The notes below the pieces were generated by a model. It was not told the origin of the DNA. It worked only from the letters and a program-made list of their open reading frames with translations, and searched no databases. Both the position numbers and the translations under genes were made by a program. 5,439 nt of DNA from Bacillota bacterium. GTDB taxonomy: Bacteria > Bacillota > Clostridia > Christensenellales > QAND01. This document shows positions 1 through 5,439 of the stretch, in pieces (the stretch's first letter is position 1; the number at the start of each line of letters is the position of its first letter). The stretch covers positions 1 to 5,439 of the forward strand of contig DXZF01000067.1 of the NCBI GenBank assembly GCA_019415425.1, in the 5' to 3' direction.

Positions 1-297
1 GGAAGCCTCTGTACGCTCGTTTTTGCTCATATTGACCAGGTCGTTTGCCAACGCCACACAACATGCAAAAGATGCATAATTAAAATTGCACGCAACCGAT
101 TCAAAGCGCCGATGCTTTCACAATGCAATACCCGCATTTTCTTTGCCTTGTGTTTTTATGTTTCACCACATTTTTCTTCCTGCAACCAAATGGAAAGAGC
201 AACAAACGTTTACCGCCTTGTTAATGACCAACTATTGCGTTTTACAACCATCCCATATGCCCTTACGCACGATGCATGGAATCCTGTTTCTCTGGAA

Positions 298-321
298 TTG
301 GCGCAAAAGGCCTTTTGCCAA
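298..321. repeat. Perfect 16-bp palindrome with flanking arms
   Basis: GCAAAAGG/CCTTTTGC at 303-318 is a perfect 16-bp palindrome centred between 310 and 311. Pairing can alternatively be drawn with the outer arms TTGG (298-301) and CCAA (318-321) and a two-base bulge at 302-303. It could be a dimeric protein binding site or a hairpin. No flanking gene tells which, and no function is assigned. Confidence 0.45.
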
Positions 322-400
322 TATCGCTCCATACGGGCCTTGCTATCCCTGTTGTGTCTATGGCAAGCGGCCGATTTTTTGTGAATTTTGTCTTCTGATG

Positions 401-430
401 TTGTTTGAATCGTTCCCAATATGGTATAGT
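401..430 (+). promoter_or_regulatory. Possible sigma-70 type promoter in the upstream non-coding region
   Basis: TTGTTT (401-406), an 18-bp spacer and TATAGT (425-430) resemble a housekeeping promoter: three of six matches at -35 and five of six at -10. The predicted transcript start is near 437, immediately before the hairpin at 441-480. No gene follows for 500 bp, so the transcript would be either a non-coding RNA or a very long leader of the permease gene. The weak -35 keeps confidence low. Confidence 0.3.
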
Positions 431-440
431 ACAGATATGT

Positions 441-723
441 GTGCGTTCATGGGATTTGTATATGCAATGTATGAATGCACGGGGTATCAGCGGTGGGAAA
501 AGGGCATTTTCACACCGATTCATGGACTTTAGGGAAAGGTGTTCATTGGCCGTTCGGCCATGACTGCCGAGAAACGCCATGACAGCAACGGACGAGAGGA
601 TGGCCCTGTATGAGAAGGTATAAGGGCATGAGCGGTTGTTCGGCCCATCCTCGCTCAGCGGAAGTTTCGAAAGCACATTCAAGCGCCCATTGCTTTTGCT
701 TGCCATGCGTTGCTGCTTGAATG
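441..723 (+). other. Run of five inverted repeats; possible structured RNA or long leader
   Basis: Five stems follow one another. (1) 441-450 with 471-480 is 10 bp including one G-U pair. (2) CGGTG 491-495 with CACCG 513-517 plus GAAAA 497-501 with TTTTC 507-511 makes an 11-position stem with one mismatch and a 5-base loop. (3) TGGCC 547-551 pairs with GGCCA 556-560. (4) GAGGATGG 596-603 with CCATCCTC 645-652 encloses an inner stem, CCCT 604-607 with AGGG 623-626. (5) CATTCAAGC 676-684 pairs with GCTTGAATG 715-723. I do not recognise a known riboswitch or RNA family, and no clear terminator follows on the plus strand. Strand is assigned only from the candidate promoter at 401-430; these could equally be degenerate sequence or DNA-level palindromes. 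Confidence 0.3.
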
Positions 724-787
724 CAATGAGCCAAACTTCCTTGCACGGTGTACAGGCTCTGCGCTTTTCAGGGGCATCGAAGGCGGC

Positions 788-814
788 TTGACACATGCAA
801 TTGGTATGTATTGT
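788..814 (+). promoter_or_regulatory. Candidate promoter of the permease gene
   Basis: A perfect TTGACA (788-793) is followed after 15 bp by TATTGT (809-814), which matches TATAAT at four of six positions. The spacer is two bases shorter than ideal. Transcription would start near 821, giving a leader of about 120 nt before the permease. It is the best -35 element in the 942 bp upstream, but the short spacer and mediocre -10 leave room for doubt. Confidence 0.4.
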
Positions 815-822
815 TCGCAGCG

Positions 823-891
823 CGTGCGCATTGGAAATCCAAAAGAGCGCATGAATCGACTGCGGGGGCGCCGACCAATGGGCGTGTCGAT
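823..891 (+). promoter_or_regulatory. Two tandem hairpins in the permease leader
   Basis: CGTGCGC (823-829) pairs with GCGCATG (847-853), including one G-U pair, and encloses TTGG (831-834) with CCAA (839-842). Directly after it, ATCGAC (855-860) pairs with GTCGAT (886-891). If transcription starts near 821, these two stems form the first part of the leader and end about 33 bases before the ribosome binding site. No conserved core of the purine riboswitch or another nucleobase-sensing RNA is recognisable to me, and there is no obvious terminator/antiterminator pair. A regulatory role is inference. Confidence 0.3.
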
Positions 892-905
892 CACCAAATT
901 CAATT

Positions 906-919
906 ATGATCTTGATCAT
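906..919. promoter_or_regulatory. 14-bp palindrome resembling an FNR-type site
   Basis: ATGAT-CTTG-ATCAT is a perfect inverted repeat with the TGAT-N4-ATCA core of the FNR consensus (TTGAT-N4-ATCAA). It lies only 5 bases upstream of the permease ribosome binding site, about 90 bases downstream of the candidate promoter start. There it could act only as a roadblock-type repressor site or an RNA hairpin. Its half-site differs from the GTTGT palindrome next to the regulator at 3860-4531, so it is probably not a target of that regulator. It may be chance. Confidence 0.25.
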
Positions 920-942
920 CAAATGGGGGAGGAAGCAACCAC

Positions 943-2334
943 ATGAAACAACACCATGATGCGGTAGGGTATCTGCCGCAAGAACGTCCCAGTTCATTGA
1001 AACTGCTGCTGTATGCCATTCAGCAGGTCATCGTCATGTTCCCGGCGACAGTCACCGTGGCGCTCATCACTGGCTTTCAGGTCTCCACGACCATCTTTGC
1101 CAGCGGCCTTGCCACACTGTGCTTTATCCTGATCACCGGCAAAAAGATTCCGCTGTACTATGGCTCCAGCTTTGCCTATCTGACCGCCATCGCCAGCATG
1201 TGTGCCGCTGAAGGGTTTGTCAAAGTGGACGGCATCCTGCCCACCGAGGCCATTCAGTATGCGCAGTTCGGCATCATCCTCTCCGGCTTCGTATCCATTG
1301 CGGCCGGTCTGCTGGTCCGCTTTTTCGGCAGAAAAGCGGTTGAGCGCATCCTCCCCGCATCCATCACCGGGCCGGTTGCCATGATCATCGGCCTCACGTT
1401 GGCGGGCAATGCACTGAGCGATGCCATTCCCAACGTCACCGCGGCCTCTCCCGAGAGCATCTGGTGGACTGTCGTCGCCTTGGTGACCCTGGTCTCTACG
1501 ATTGTCTATTCCAAATATCTCAAGGGATTCCTGGGGCAGCTGCCGTTGTTGCTCGGCGCGCTGACCGGCTGTGCAGTGGCCGGCATTGCCTATGCCGCCG
1601 GTGCAGATCTGTTCCGCGCCATGCCGGCTGCGGCGTTGGAAGCCTCCGCCTGGAAACTGGGCGACGGCTCCATCTTCGCCATTCCCGCGTTTTCCCTGCC
1701 CAAGGTATCCTGGACGGCAGCGGCGGCAATTATGCCCATTGCCATCGCCACCATTCCAGAATCCACCGCCCACATGTATCAGCTGGACATCTACGTCAAC
1801 GACGTGGCGCGCAGAAAGGGCACAAAGATGAAGTATAGCCTGATCGATCTGCTGGATCGCAACCTGATTGGCGATGGTATCTGCGACATGATTTCGGGAT
1901 TCGTCGGCGGCCCTGCAGGCACCAACTACGGGGAAAACATCAGCACCATGGCGATCACGAAAGTGTTCTCTGTCCCCGTGTTGGTTGTCGCAGCCATCAT
2001 TTCCATGGTGATCAGCTTCTTCACGCCGCTCATTCAGGTCATTTACGGCATCCCGCTGGCCGTCATTGGTGGGCTGGAAATCTACCTGTTTGGAGCGATT
2101 GCCGCACAGGGTATCGCCATTATGATCGATAAAAAAGTGGACATGTTCTCCGCCAAGAACATCGCCATCATTGCCTCCATCATGGTGATCGGCATTGGCG
2201 GCAACTACGCTTTTGGCGGCAACATTCCCTTCTTTGGCATTCAGGTTCCCTGCATCGCGGGCGCAGCCATCTTTGGCATCCTGCTCAACCTTCTGCTGAG
2301 CATTGGGGAGAAGAAAGAAAAACCGCAAGAATGA
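943..2334 (+). CDS. uraA: NCS2-family nucleobase permease (UraA-like uracil/xanthine permease)
   Basis: This 463-residue, very hydrophobic protein belongs to the nucleobase:cation symporter-2 family, which carries uracil or purines such as xanthine across the cytoplasmic membrane, usually with protons. Family marks in order: the first helix with Q-Q-x4-MFPATVTVAL (about 27-41); IPLYYGSSFAYL (69-80), matching the G-S-S-F-A half-helix of UraA; P-E-S-T around E273 (272-275), at the position of the UraA substrate glutamate; and GTNYGENISTMAITK (326-340) with E331, the second substrate glutamate. The segment after about 370 (GGLEIYLFG onward) also follows UraA closely. It is somewhat longer than E. 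coli UraA (429), mainly from a charged stretch at about 280-310. The start is supported by GGGGGAGG at 925-932, ten bases before the ATG. No nucleotide-salvage gene is adjacent, so uracil versus xanthine cannot be decided. It ends facing the cupin operon and shares a terminator with it. Confidence 0.93.
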   Translation: MKQHHDAVGYLPQERPSSLKLLLYAIQQVIVMFPATVTVALITGFQVSTTIFASGLATLCFILITGKKIPLYYGSSFAYLTAIASMCAAEGFVKVDGILPTEAIQYAQFGIILSGFVSIAAGLLVRFFGRKAVERILPASITGPVAMIIGLTLAGNALSDAIPNVTAASPESIWWTVVALVTLVSTIVYSKYLKGFLGQLPLLLGALTGCAVAGIAYAAGADLFRAMPAAALEASAWKLGDGSIFAIPAFSLPKVSWTAAAAIMPIAIATIPESTAHMYQLDIYVNDVARRKGTKMKYSLIDLLDRNLIGDGICDMISGFVGGPAGTNYGENISTMAITKVFSVPVLVVAAIISMVISFFTPLIQVIYGIPLAVIGGLEIYLFGAIAAQGIAIMIDKKVDMFSAKNIAIIASIMVIGIGGNYAFGGNIPFFGIQVPCIAGAAIFGILLNLLLSIGEKKEKPQE

Positions 2335-2360
2335 GCGCATTGCGGTTGAACCGGATGAAG

Positions 2361-2402
2361 AAACGGCCATTCAGACGCATTTTCGCGCCTATATGGCCGT
2401 TT
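2361..2402 (+). repeat. Inverted repeat just downstream of the permease
   Basis: AAACGGCCAT (2361-2370) and ATGGCCGTTT (2393-2402) form a perfect 10-bp stem with a 22-base loop, 27 bases after the permease stop codon. The 3' arm ends in a short T run (2400-2403). It could be a first, weaker terminator, an mRNA 3'-end stabilising hairpin, or one copy of a dispersed intergenic repeat. The main terminator lies 100 bases further on. Confidence 0.5.
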
Positions 2403-2501
2403 TCGATTGAAAAGCCCCCCATCGAGGGCACAAATTCCACCCGGCACCTCTGCCCAAATGGGGAAGCGGTTTTGCACAATCCCCCGCATATCCTGCCATT
2501 T

Positions 2502-2536
2502 AAAAGCGCGTCCCTTTTTATAAGGGACGCGCTTTT
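2502..2536. terminator. Strong bidirectional intrinsic terminator
   Basis: A 15-bp perfect stem, 2502-2516 (AAAAGCGCGTCCCTT) with 2522-2536, closes a 5-base loop (2517-2521). On the plus strand it ends in T5 (2533-2537), suited to stopping permease transcripts. On the minus strand it ends in T4 followed by A-rich DNA, suited to stopping the Fe-S/cupin operon, whose last stop codon is 70 bases away. Its place between convergent genes fits a shared terminator. Confidence 0.92.
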
Positions 2537-2606
2537 TCCATGCGTGCCTGTATCGGCCCTCCATCGTGGTCAACCGCCCGTACACAATAGAGAAAGCCCC
2601 CATCCT

Positions 2607-2987
2607 TCACGCTTTCATCGGGTCGCTCTGCGACGCCATCGCTCCCTGTTGCGGGAACACCACGATCAGCAGCATTTTAAACGCTTCCTGGGCATAGACA
2701 GCATGCGGCTTGTTGGCCGGCATGACCAGCGATTCACCCGCCTTGACGATGTAATCCACCCCCGCTACGGTAAAGCGGCCAGTACCCTCCAACACGAGCA
2801 CCATCGCATCGCCCGAAGAGTCGTGGGTACTGATCTCTTCCCCCTGATCAAAGCCAAACAGCGTCAGGCTGACGGCCGCATTTTGTGCCAGCGTTCTGCT
2901 CGCAATCTCGCCCGGCCGCACGGCGATCTGCTCCGCAATGGCCATCACGCTTTCGTGCGGCACATTTTTGATGTATTGGCGTTCCAT
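2607..2987 (-). CDS. Small single-domain cupin protein
   Basis: This is a 126-residue cytoplasmic protein with one cupin beta-barrel. Motif 1 runs from G49 through H55 to L66-E67-G68. Motif 2 is G84-x5-P90-x4-H95 in GESLVMPANKPH. The second histidine of the usual HxH pair is Ser57, preceded by Asp56, with Asp60 close by. As I recall, many small clostridial cupins share this pattern, so it is probably a family trait and not decay. Metal binding, if any, would use H55, perhaps an acidic residue, and H95. The start is fixed by AGGAGG (complement of 2999-3004), 11 bases upstream of the ATG. It is the second gene of an operon, 36 bases after the Fe-S gene, and ends just before the shared terminator. 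The substrate is unknown; a small-molecule sensor, binding protein or enzyme is possible. No signal peptide is visible. Confidence 0.88.
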   Translation of the reverse strand: MERQYIKNVPHESVMAIAEQIAVRPGEIASRTLAQNAAVSLTLFGFDQGEEISTHDSSGDAMVLVLEGTGRFTVAGVDYIVKAGESLVMPANKPHAVYAQEAFKMLLIVVFPQQGAMASQSDPMKA

Positions 2988-3023
2988 TTCTGCGCTTTCC
3001 TCCTGATATAGGGACCCCGCCCG

Positions 3024-3716
3024 TTACGGCTCCAGAATGTGGCCGTCTGTAGAGATGGTCACGACCTGCCAGGGCATGAATTTGCCGCTGTTCTTCAACG
3101 CCGTAACCGCCGCATGCTCCAAGCCGCCACAGCACGGCACTTCCATGCGCACGATGGTCAGGCTCTGGATGTCGTTTTCGCGCAAAATCTCTGTCAGCTT
3201 TTCGGTGTAATCGCCGCTGTCCAGTTTGGGGCAGCCGATGAGGGTGACGCGATTGCGCATCCACCGGTTGTGAAAATCGCCGTACGCATACGCCGTACAG
3301 TCGGCCGCAATCAGTAGATGCGCGCCGGCAAAATACGGTGCGCGCGTGGGCACCAGTTTGATTTGCACGGGCCATTGCATCAGCTGGCTTTCCCCCTGTG
3401 CGCTCGGCTGCCGCTGACCTGCATGCGCAAAGGTCTGCATCCTGGAGCCGGGGCAGCCGCCATTCTCTTGTTGCTGTGAACGTGCCTGGTTGCGTTTGAC
3501 CGCCTCTTCGTCGTATGCGGCCGCCTCTCGCGTGACGAATGTGATCGCCCCGGTCGGGCAGGTGGGCAGGCAATCGCCCAGGCCATCGCAGTAGTCGTCG
3601 CGCAGCAGTTTGGCCTTGCCATCCACCATCCCAATGGCGCCCTCATGGCAGGCTGCCGCGCAGGCGCCGCAGCCATTGCACTTTTCCTCATCGATGTGAA
3701 TGATCTTACGAAGCAT
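3024..3716 (-). CDS. 4Fe-4S ferredoxin-domain protein with C-terminal cysteine-containing domain
   Basis: This 230-residue cytoplasmic protein is probably an electron carrier or redox partner. The N-terminal ferredoxin domain has a complete first cluster motif, C13-x2-C16-x2-C19-x3-C23. A second motif, C43-x2-L-x2-C49-x3-C53-P, has Leu46 where one ligand would sit, so this site would have only three ligands unless another residue serves (C88 in GGCPGS is a candidate). A variable Gln/Ser-rich linker (about 75-112) joins a C-terminal domain of about 115 residues with C140, a GCPKLD motif (C162) and MEVPCCGG (C195, C196). I believe this combination recurs in clostridial Fe-S proteins, but I know of no proven function. 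The start at 3716 is chosen because AGGA (complement of 3725-3728) lies eight bases upstream and the product then opens directly before the ferredoxin fold; an in-frame ATG at 3761 would only add a charged, unconserved-looking 15-residue tail. It is the first gene of the operon with the cupin and diverges from the Crp/Fnr regulator. Confidence 0.9.
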   Translation of the reverse strand: MLRKIIHIDEEKCNGCGACAAACHEGAIGMVDGKAKLLRDDYCDGLGDCLPTCPTGAITFVTREAAAYDEEAVKRNQARSQQQENGGCPGSRMQTFAHAGQRQPSAQGESQLMQWPVQIKLVPTRAPYFAGAHLLIAADCTAYAYGDFHNRWMRNRVTLIGCPKLDSGDYTEKLTEILRENDIQSLTIVRMEVPCCGGLEHAAVTALKNSGKFMPWQVVTISTDGHILEP

Positions 3717-3755
3717 TTCTCTCTTCCTTTCTGCTCTTTTGCTCGCCATTTTTCG

Positions 3756-3778
3756 TATCAATGAACGCTGATATCAAT
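3756..3778. repeat. Direct repeat TATCAAT spaced 16 bp
   Basis: TATCAAT occurs at 3756-3762 and again at 3772-3778, in the predicted untranslated leader of the Fe-S/cupin transcript and just upstream of the regulator promoter. Part of the second copy forms the palindrome TGATATCA (3769-3776). Direct orientation and 16-bp spacing do not suit a Crp/Fnr dimer, so a second regulator or chance is more likely. Confidence 0.3.
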
Positions 3779-3787
3779 TGCCTTTTC

Positions 3788-3816
3788 TTGACGTTACGGC
3801 CCAATCATACTACAAT
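3788..3816 (+). promoter_or_regulatory. Promoter of the Crp/Fnr regulator gene
   Basis: TTGACG (3788-3793), an exact 17-bp spacer and TACAAT (3811-3816) match the housekeeping consensus at five of six positions in each box. Transcription should start near 3823, giving a 37-base leader that contains the palindrome at 3832-3845. This promoter lies downstream of the in-frame ATG at 3761, which argues against that ATG as the regulator's start. Confidence 0.8.
3804..3809 (-). promoter_or_regulatory. Probable -10 box of the Fe-S/cupin operon promoter
   Basis: Read on the minus strand this is TATGAT, five of six matches to TATAAT. No acceptable -35 box lies 16-18 bases upstream (the best is about two of six), which is typical of activator-dependent promoters. 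The predicted start is near 3797, leaving a leader of about 80 bases. The palindrome at 3832-3845 is then centred at -41.5. The box lies within the spacer of the opposing regulator promoter, so the two promoters would interfere. Confidence 0.5.
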
Positions 3817-3831
3817 AATTTCATCAAATCT

Positions 3832-3845
3832 GTTGTTTTTACAAC
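3832..3845. promoter_or_regulatory. Candidate Crp/Fnr-type operator
   Basis: GTTGT-TTTT-ACAAC is a perfect 14-bp inverted repeat with the 5-4-5 layout of Fnr-family sites. It sits at about +10 to +23 of the regulator's own transcript, a repressing position, and is centred at -41.5 of the predicted divergent Fe-S/cupin transcript, a class II activating position. It is the only such palindrome between the two start codons. Binding by the neighbouring regulator is inference from position and symmetry. In RNA it could also form a 5-bp hairpin 14 bases before the regulator start codon. Confidence 0.55.
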
Positions 3846-3859
3846 GAAAGCGTGAAAAA

Positions 3860-4531
3860 ATGAAAACTCTATTGTCGATCTTGCATCGATCTCTGCTATT
3901 TCGTGGCATTGCAGAGGAAGAAATCGAAGCCATGTTACAGTGCCTGCGTGCATGGGTAAGCGATTATGACAAGGGCGCCTATCTGCTGCGCCCGGGTGAG
4001 AGCGTATCGGCCGTGGGGCTCATCGTGCAGGGCAATGTACAAATCGTCAAAGAGGACTTTTGGGGCAACCGCAACATCGTGGCCAGGCTCGGTCCCGGGC
4101 AATTGTTTGCCGAGTCCTACGCCTGCACGCCGCACGTGCCGTTGGACGTCGGAGCGCTGGCAGAAACGCCCTGCCAAGTGTTGTTTCTGGACGTACAACG
4201 CGTGTTGACCACGTGTAGTACCGCTTGCGTATTTCACACGCGATTGATTCACAACCTGTTATCCGCACTGGCGGAGAAAAATGTGCAGCTAAACGCCAAA
4301 CTGACACATCTTGCGCAGCGCACCACGCGCGAAAAGCTGTTGTCCTATCTATCCGAAGAATCGCTGCGGCAAGGCGGGCCGGTGTTCACCATTCCCTTCA
4401 ACCGTCAACAGCTGGCCGACTACTTGTCCGTAGATCGCAGCGCCATGTCCAGCGCGTTGAGCAAAATGCGGGAAGAGGGGATTTTGGACTTTTCCAAAAA
4501 CCAATTTACCCTGTATGAACGGCGCAAGTAA
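3860..4531 (+). CDS. Crp/Fnr-family transcriptional regulator
   Basis: This 223-residue cytoplasmic DNA-binding protein has the normal family length. Residues about 10-120 form the cyclic-nucleotide-binding-type sensor barrel, with GESVSAVGLIVQGNV (46-60) and LGPGQLFAES (77-86). A dimerisation helix follows (about 122-150). The winged helix-turn-helix is at about 175-220: the first helix is NRQQLADYLSV and the recognition helix DRSAMSSALSKM (192-203). It lacks the N-terminal cysteine cluster of E. coli FNR, but C89, C105, C119 and C123 are present; the C119/C123 pair before the dimer helix looks like a feature of the clostridial group. The effector is unknown. The start at 3860 is preferred over the in-frame ATG at 3761 because the strong promoter lies between them and the sensor domain begins right after it. 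The ribosome binding site is weak, which fits low regulator expression. Position suggests control of itself and of the divergent Fe-S/cupin operon. Confidence 0.92.
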   Translation: MKTLLSILHRSLLFRGIAEEEIEAMLQCLRAWVSDYDKGAYLLRPGESVSAVGLIVQGNVQIVKEDFWGNRNIVARLGPGQLFAESYACTPHVPLDVGALAETPCQVLFLDVQRVLTTCSTACVFHTRLIHNLLSALAEKNVQLNAKLTHLAQRTTREKLLSYLSEESLRQGGPVFTIPFNRQQLADYLSVDRSAMSSALSKMREEGILDFSKNQFTLYERRK

Positions 4532-4534
4532 CGC

Positions 4535-4662
4535 CAAGCGCGCGCTTGCACGCAATCACTTCCCTGTCCCCCATGCCCGCACCGCATTTCACGCGATGCG
4601 AAGCGGTACACGCCGCATCGCCGCGCGCCTGCGAAATGCCTTCGCCCAGCATCTTTGGCGAA
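4535..4662. repeat. Cluster of hairpins after the regulator gene
   Basis: Three structures lie between the regulator and the acetyltransferase. CAAGCGCGCGCTTG (4535-4548) is a perfect 14-bp palindrome three bases after the regulator stop codon. A nested structure follows: GCATTTC (4584-4590) with GAAATGC (4633-4639) encloses an 8-bp stem, GCGATGCG (4593-4600) with CGCATCGC (4614-4621). Then TTCGCC (4641-4646) pairs with GGCGAA (4657-4662). None has a T run, so they are not classical terminators. They may protect the regulator mRNA 3' end or belong to a palindromic intergenic repeat family. No gene is evident here. Confidence 0.45.
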
Positions 4663-4684
4663 TCGATCACTGGCAACGCGCAGT

Positions 4685-4716
4685 CAAAAACAAATGGCGC
4701 GGACAGTGTCCGCGCC
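4685..4716 (-). terminator. Intrinsic terminator of the acetyltransferase gene
   Basis: GGCGCGGACA (4696-4705) and TGTCCGCGCC (4707-4716) form a very GC-rich 9- to 10-bp stem with a tiny loop around 4706. On the minus strand it is followed by ATTTGTTTTTG (complement of 4685-4695). The hairpin starts 21 bases after the acetyltransferase stop codon. There is no T run on the plus strand, so it is unlikely to stop transcripts of the regulator gene efficiently. Confidence 0.85.
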
Positions 4717-4737
4717 CGTGAACGCCATCTGCACCCC

Positions 4738-5238
4738 TTAGATGAATCGCTTTTCCATCCAATAGTCGTCCATCACATAGCCCTCGCCAATGTCCTCCAC
4801 GTGTTCGCGGAAGATGGCAAAGCCCAGCTTTTCATACGCGGCAATGGACCCTTCATTGTGCTTGTTGACGGTCAGCCAGATGCGATGCAGGCCGTGCGCC
4901 GCCGCCATGCCCTGCAAAAATGCCACTACGCGTCTGGCGATCCCATGGCCGCGAAAATCCTTCTGGATGTACAGTTTGCTTAAAAACAATGCTTCCGGCT
5001 GCACCTGCAGCGCCACGTATCCCACGTCCTCCCCATCGGCAACGATGAAGAAGTACTGGTAGTTTTGATGCAGAATCTGCTCTCTGACCGCCTCTTCACT
5101 CTGGAACTTGTTCAGCATATAGGCGATCTGCTCTTCTCCCAGAAGCGCCTGATAGTGCTGCCGCCAGATGCTGGCAGCCAGTTTGCACAGCACCGCAAGT
5201 TCCTCGCCCGTATCCACCCGTTCAAACCGTATGCGCAT
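4738..5238 (-). CDS. GNAT-family N-acetyltransferase
   Basis: This 166-residue cytoplasmic enzyme of the Gcn5-related family would transfer an acetyl group from acetyl-CoA to an amine; the acceptor cannot be read from sequence. The acetyl-CoA-binding motif A is LSKLYIQKDFRGHGIARRVV (86-105), with the R/Q-x2-G-x-G/A loop as R96-G-H-G-I-A. Motif B follows as LTVNKHNEGSIAAYEKLGF (122-140), with the typical N-x-x-S-I-A-x-Y-E-K-x-G-F ending. The length is normal. I place the start at 5238 because GAGGTG (complement of 5246-5251) lies seven bases upstream and the fold begins at once (MRIRFERV). An in-frame ATG at 5265 lacks a ribosome binding site and coincides with the predicted transcription start. 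The gene appears monocistronic, with its own promoter and terminator, and diverges from the right-edge gene. Similar proteins include ribosomal-protein, polyamine and small-molecule acetyltransferases. Confidence 0.92.
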   Translation of the reverse strand: MRIRFERVDTGEELAVLCKLAASIWRQHYQALLGEEQIAYMLNKFQSEEAVREQILHQNYQYFFIVADGEDVGYVALQVQPEALFLSKLYIQKDFRGHGIARRVVAFLQGMAAAHGLHRIWLTVNKHNEGSIAAYEKLGFAIFREHVEDIGEGYVMDDYWMEKRFI

Positions 5239-5271
5239 CTTGCGACACCTCTCCTCTTTGTGCATGGTACT

Positions 5272-5300
5272 ACTTTACTCCAACACGGACGGGGTTGCAA
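5272..5300 (-). promoter_or_regulatory. Promoter of the acetyltransferase gene
   Basis: On the minus strand, TTGCAA (complement of 5295-5300), a 17-bp spacer and TAAAGT (complement of 5272-5277) give four of six matches in each box at ideal spacing. The predicted start is near 5265, leaving a leader of about 27 bases that carries the ribosome binding site. It lies back to back with the plus-strand promoter at 5308-5336. Confidence 0.6.
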
Positions 5301-5307
5301 GCCCCGG

Positions 5308-5336
5308 TTGCACATTGCCCAGGCGTTGGTTACAAT
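5308..5336 (+). promoter_or_regulatory. Promoter of the right-edge gene
   Basis: TTGCAC (5308-5313), a 17-bp spacer and TACAAT (5331-5336) match consensus at four and five of six positions. Transcription would start near 5343, giving a leader of about 63 bases with a GC-rich hairpin. Its -35 box is only seven bases from the -35 of the divergent acetyltransferase promoter, so the two probably compete for RNA polymerase. Confidence 0.7.
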
Positions 5337-5351
5337 GAAAATACAGGGAGA

Positions 5352-5381
5352 TTGGGGGCTGTAACGGCATACGTCCCCCAA
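5352..5381 (+). promoter_or_regulatory. GC-rich hairpin in the leader of the right-edge gene
   Basis: TTGGGGG (5352-5358) pairs perfectly with CCCCCAA (5375-5381) around a 16-base loop. It fills most of the predicted 63-base leader and ends seven bases before the ribosome binding site. There is no T run, so it is not a terminator. It may stabilise the mRNA or tune ribosome access. I do not recognise a riboswitch class. Confidence 0.45.
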
Positions 5382-5405
5382 GATGCGCAGGAGGAGGAAT
5401 GCAAT

Positions 5406-5439
5406 ATGTCACAAGTGTTGCCCCAGGCCACGCCTGAAT
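5406..5439 (+). CDS. Start of an unidentified gene, cut by the window edge
   Basis: Only the first 11 codons are present (MSQVLPQATPE), too few to name a product. The call rests on signals: AGGAGGAGG at 5389-5397 lies eight bases before the ATG, and a good promoter lies at 5308-5336. An earlier ATG at 5399 is out of frame and sits directly against the ribosome binding site, too close to use. The gene is divergent from the acetyltransferase. Confidence 0.7.
   Translation, partial: MSQVLPQATPE

Larger units (their letters stand above)
1..942. other. Gene-poor, hairpin-rich AT-richer intergenic region
   Basis: I find no gene I can defend in this stretch. The open frames here have no recognisable domain, unusual Cys/His/Trp-rich composition and no ribosome binding site. 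The base composition is visibly more AT-rich than the coding part of the window. What it does hold is a series of inverted repeats: 63-77, 298-321, 441-480, 491-517, 547-560, 596-652, 676-723 and 823-853. It also has possible plus-strand promoters at 401-430 and 788-814. A T6 run at 375-380 follows an imperfect stem (about 334-373), which could be a weak plus-strand terminator. At the far left a minus-strand frame is open from 117 to the window edge, with an ATG at 30-28, but that ATG has no ribosome binding site, so a partial gene there is unproven. Confidence 0.6.

Overview
The window looks like chromosomal DNA from an anaerobic, moderately GC-rich Firmicute (Clostridia, possibly a gut Oscillospirales- or Christensenellales-type lineage). 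This rests on strong AGGAGG-type ribosome binding sites, TTGACA/TATAAT-type promoters, and a ferredoxin-like Fe-S protein, small cupin and Crp/Fnr regulator of clostridial flavour. The taxonomic guess is inference; no rRNA or marker gene is present.

Layout. Positions 1-942 hold no convincing gene. This stretch is visibly more AT-rich than the rest and contains many inverted repeats, two possible promoters and a structured leader before the first gene. 943-2334 (+) encodes a UraA-like NCS2 nucleobase permease. A strong bidirectional terminator at 2502-2536 separates it from a convergent two-gene minus-strand operon: a 4Fe-4S ferredoxin-domain protein (3024-3716) followed by a small cupin (2607-2987). 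Divergent from that operon, across a 143-bp control region, is a Crp/Fnr-family regulator (3860-4531, +). A hairpin-rich 206-bp convergent gap with a minus-strand terminator (4685-4716) leads to a GNAT N-acetyltransferase (4738-5238, -). At the right edge a further plus-strand gene starts at 5406 and runs off the window; it has its own promoter, a leader hairpin and a strong ribosome binding site.

How the genes fit together. The regulator, Fe-S protein and cupin appear to form one regulatory unit. The 143-bp divergent region holds one perfect 14-bp palindrome (GTTGT-N4-ACAAC, 3832-3845) with the usual spacing of a Crp/Fnr operator. It lies about 10-23 bases downstream of the predicted start of the regulator's own transcript. 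Its centre is also 41.5 bases upstream of the predicted start of the Fe-S/cupin transcript, the classical class II activator position. The simplest model is a regulator that represses itself and activates the Fe-S/cupin operon. The effector is not visible in the sequence. A redox or nitrosative signal is a reasonable guess because of the Fe-S partner and several regulator cysteines. The permease, the acetyltransferase and the right-edge gene look like independent transcription units.

Most worth following up: the divergent operator geometry; the Fe-S protein with a Leu in place of one ligand of its second cluster motif; and the run of hairpins at 441-723, which may be a structured RNA or long leader.
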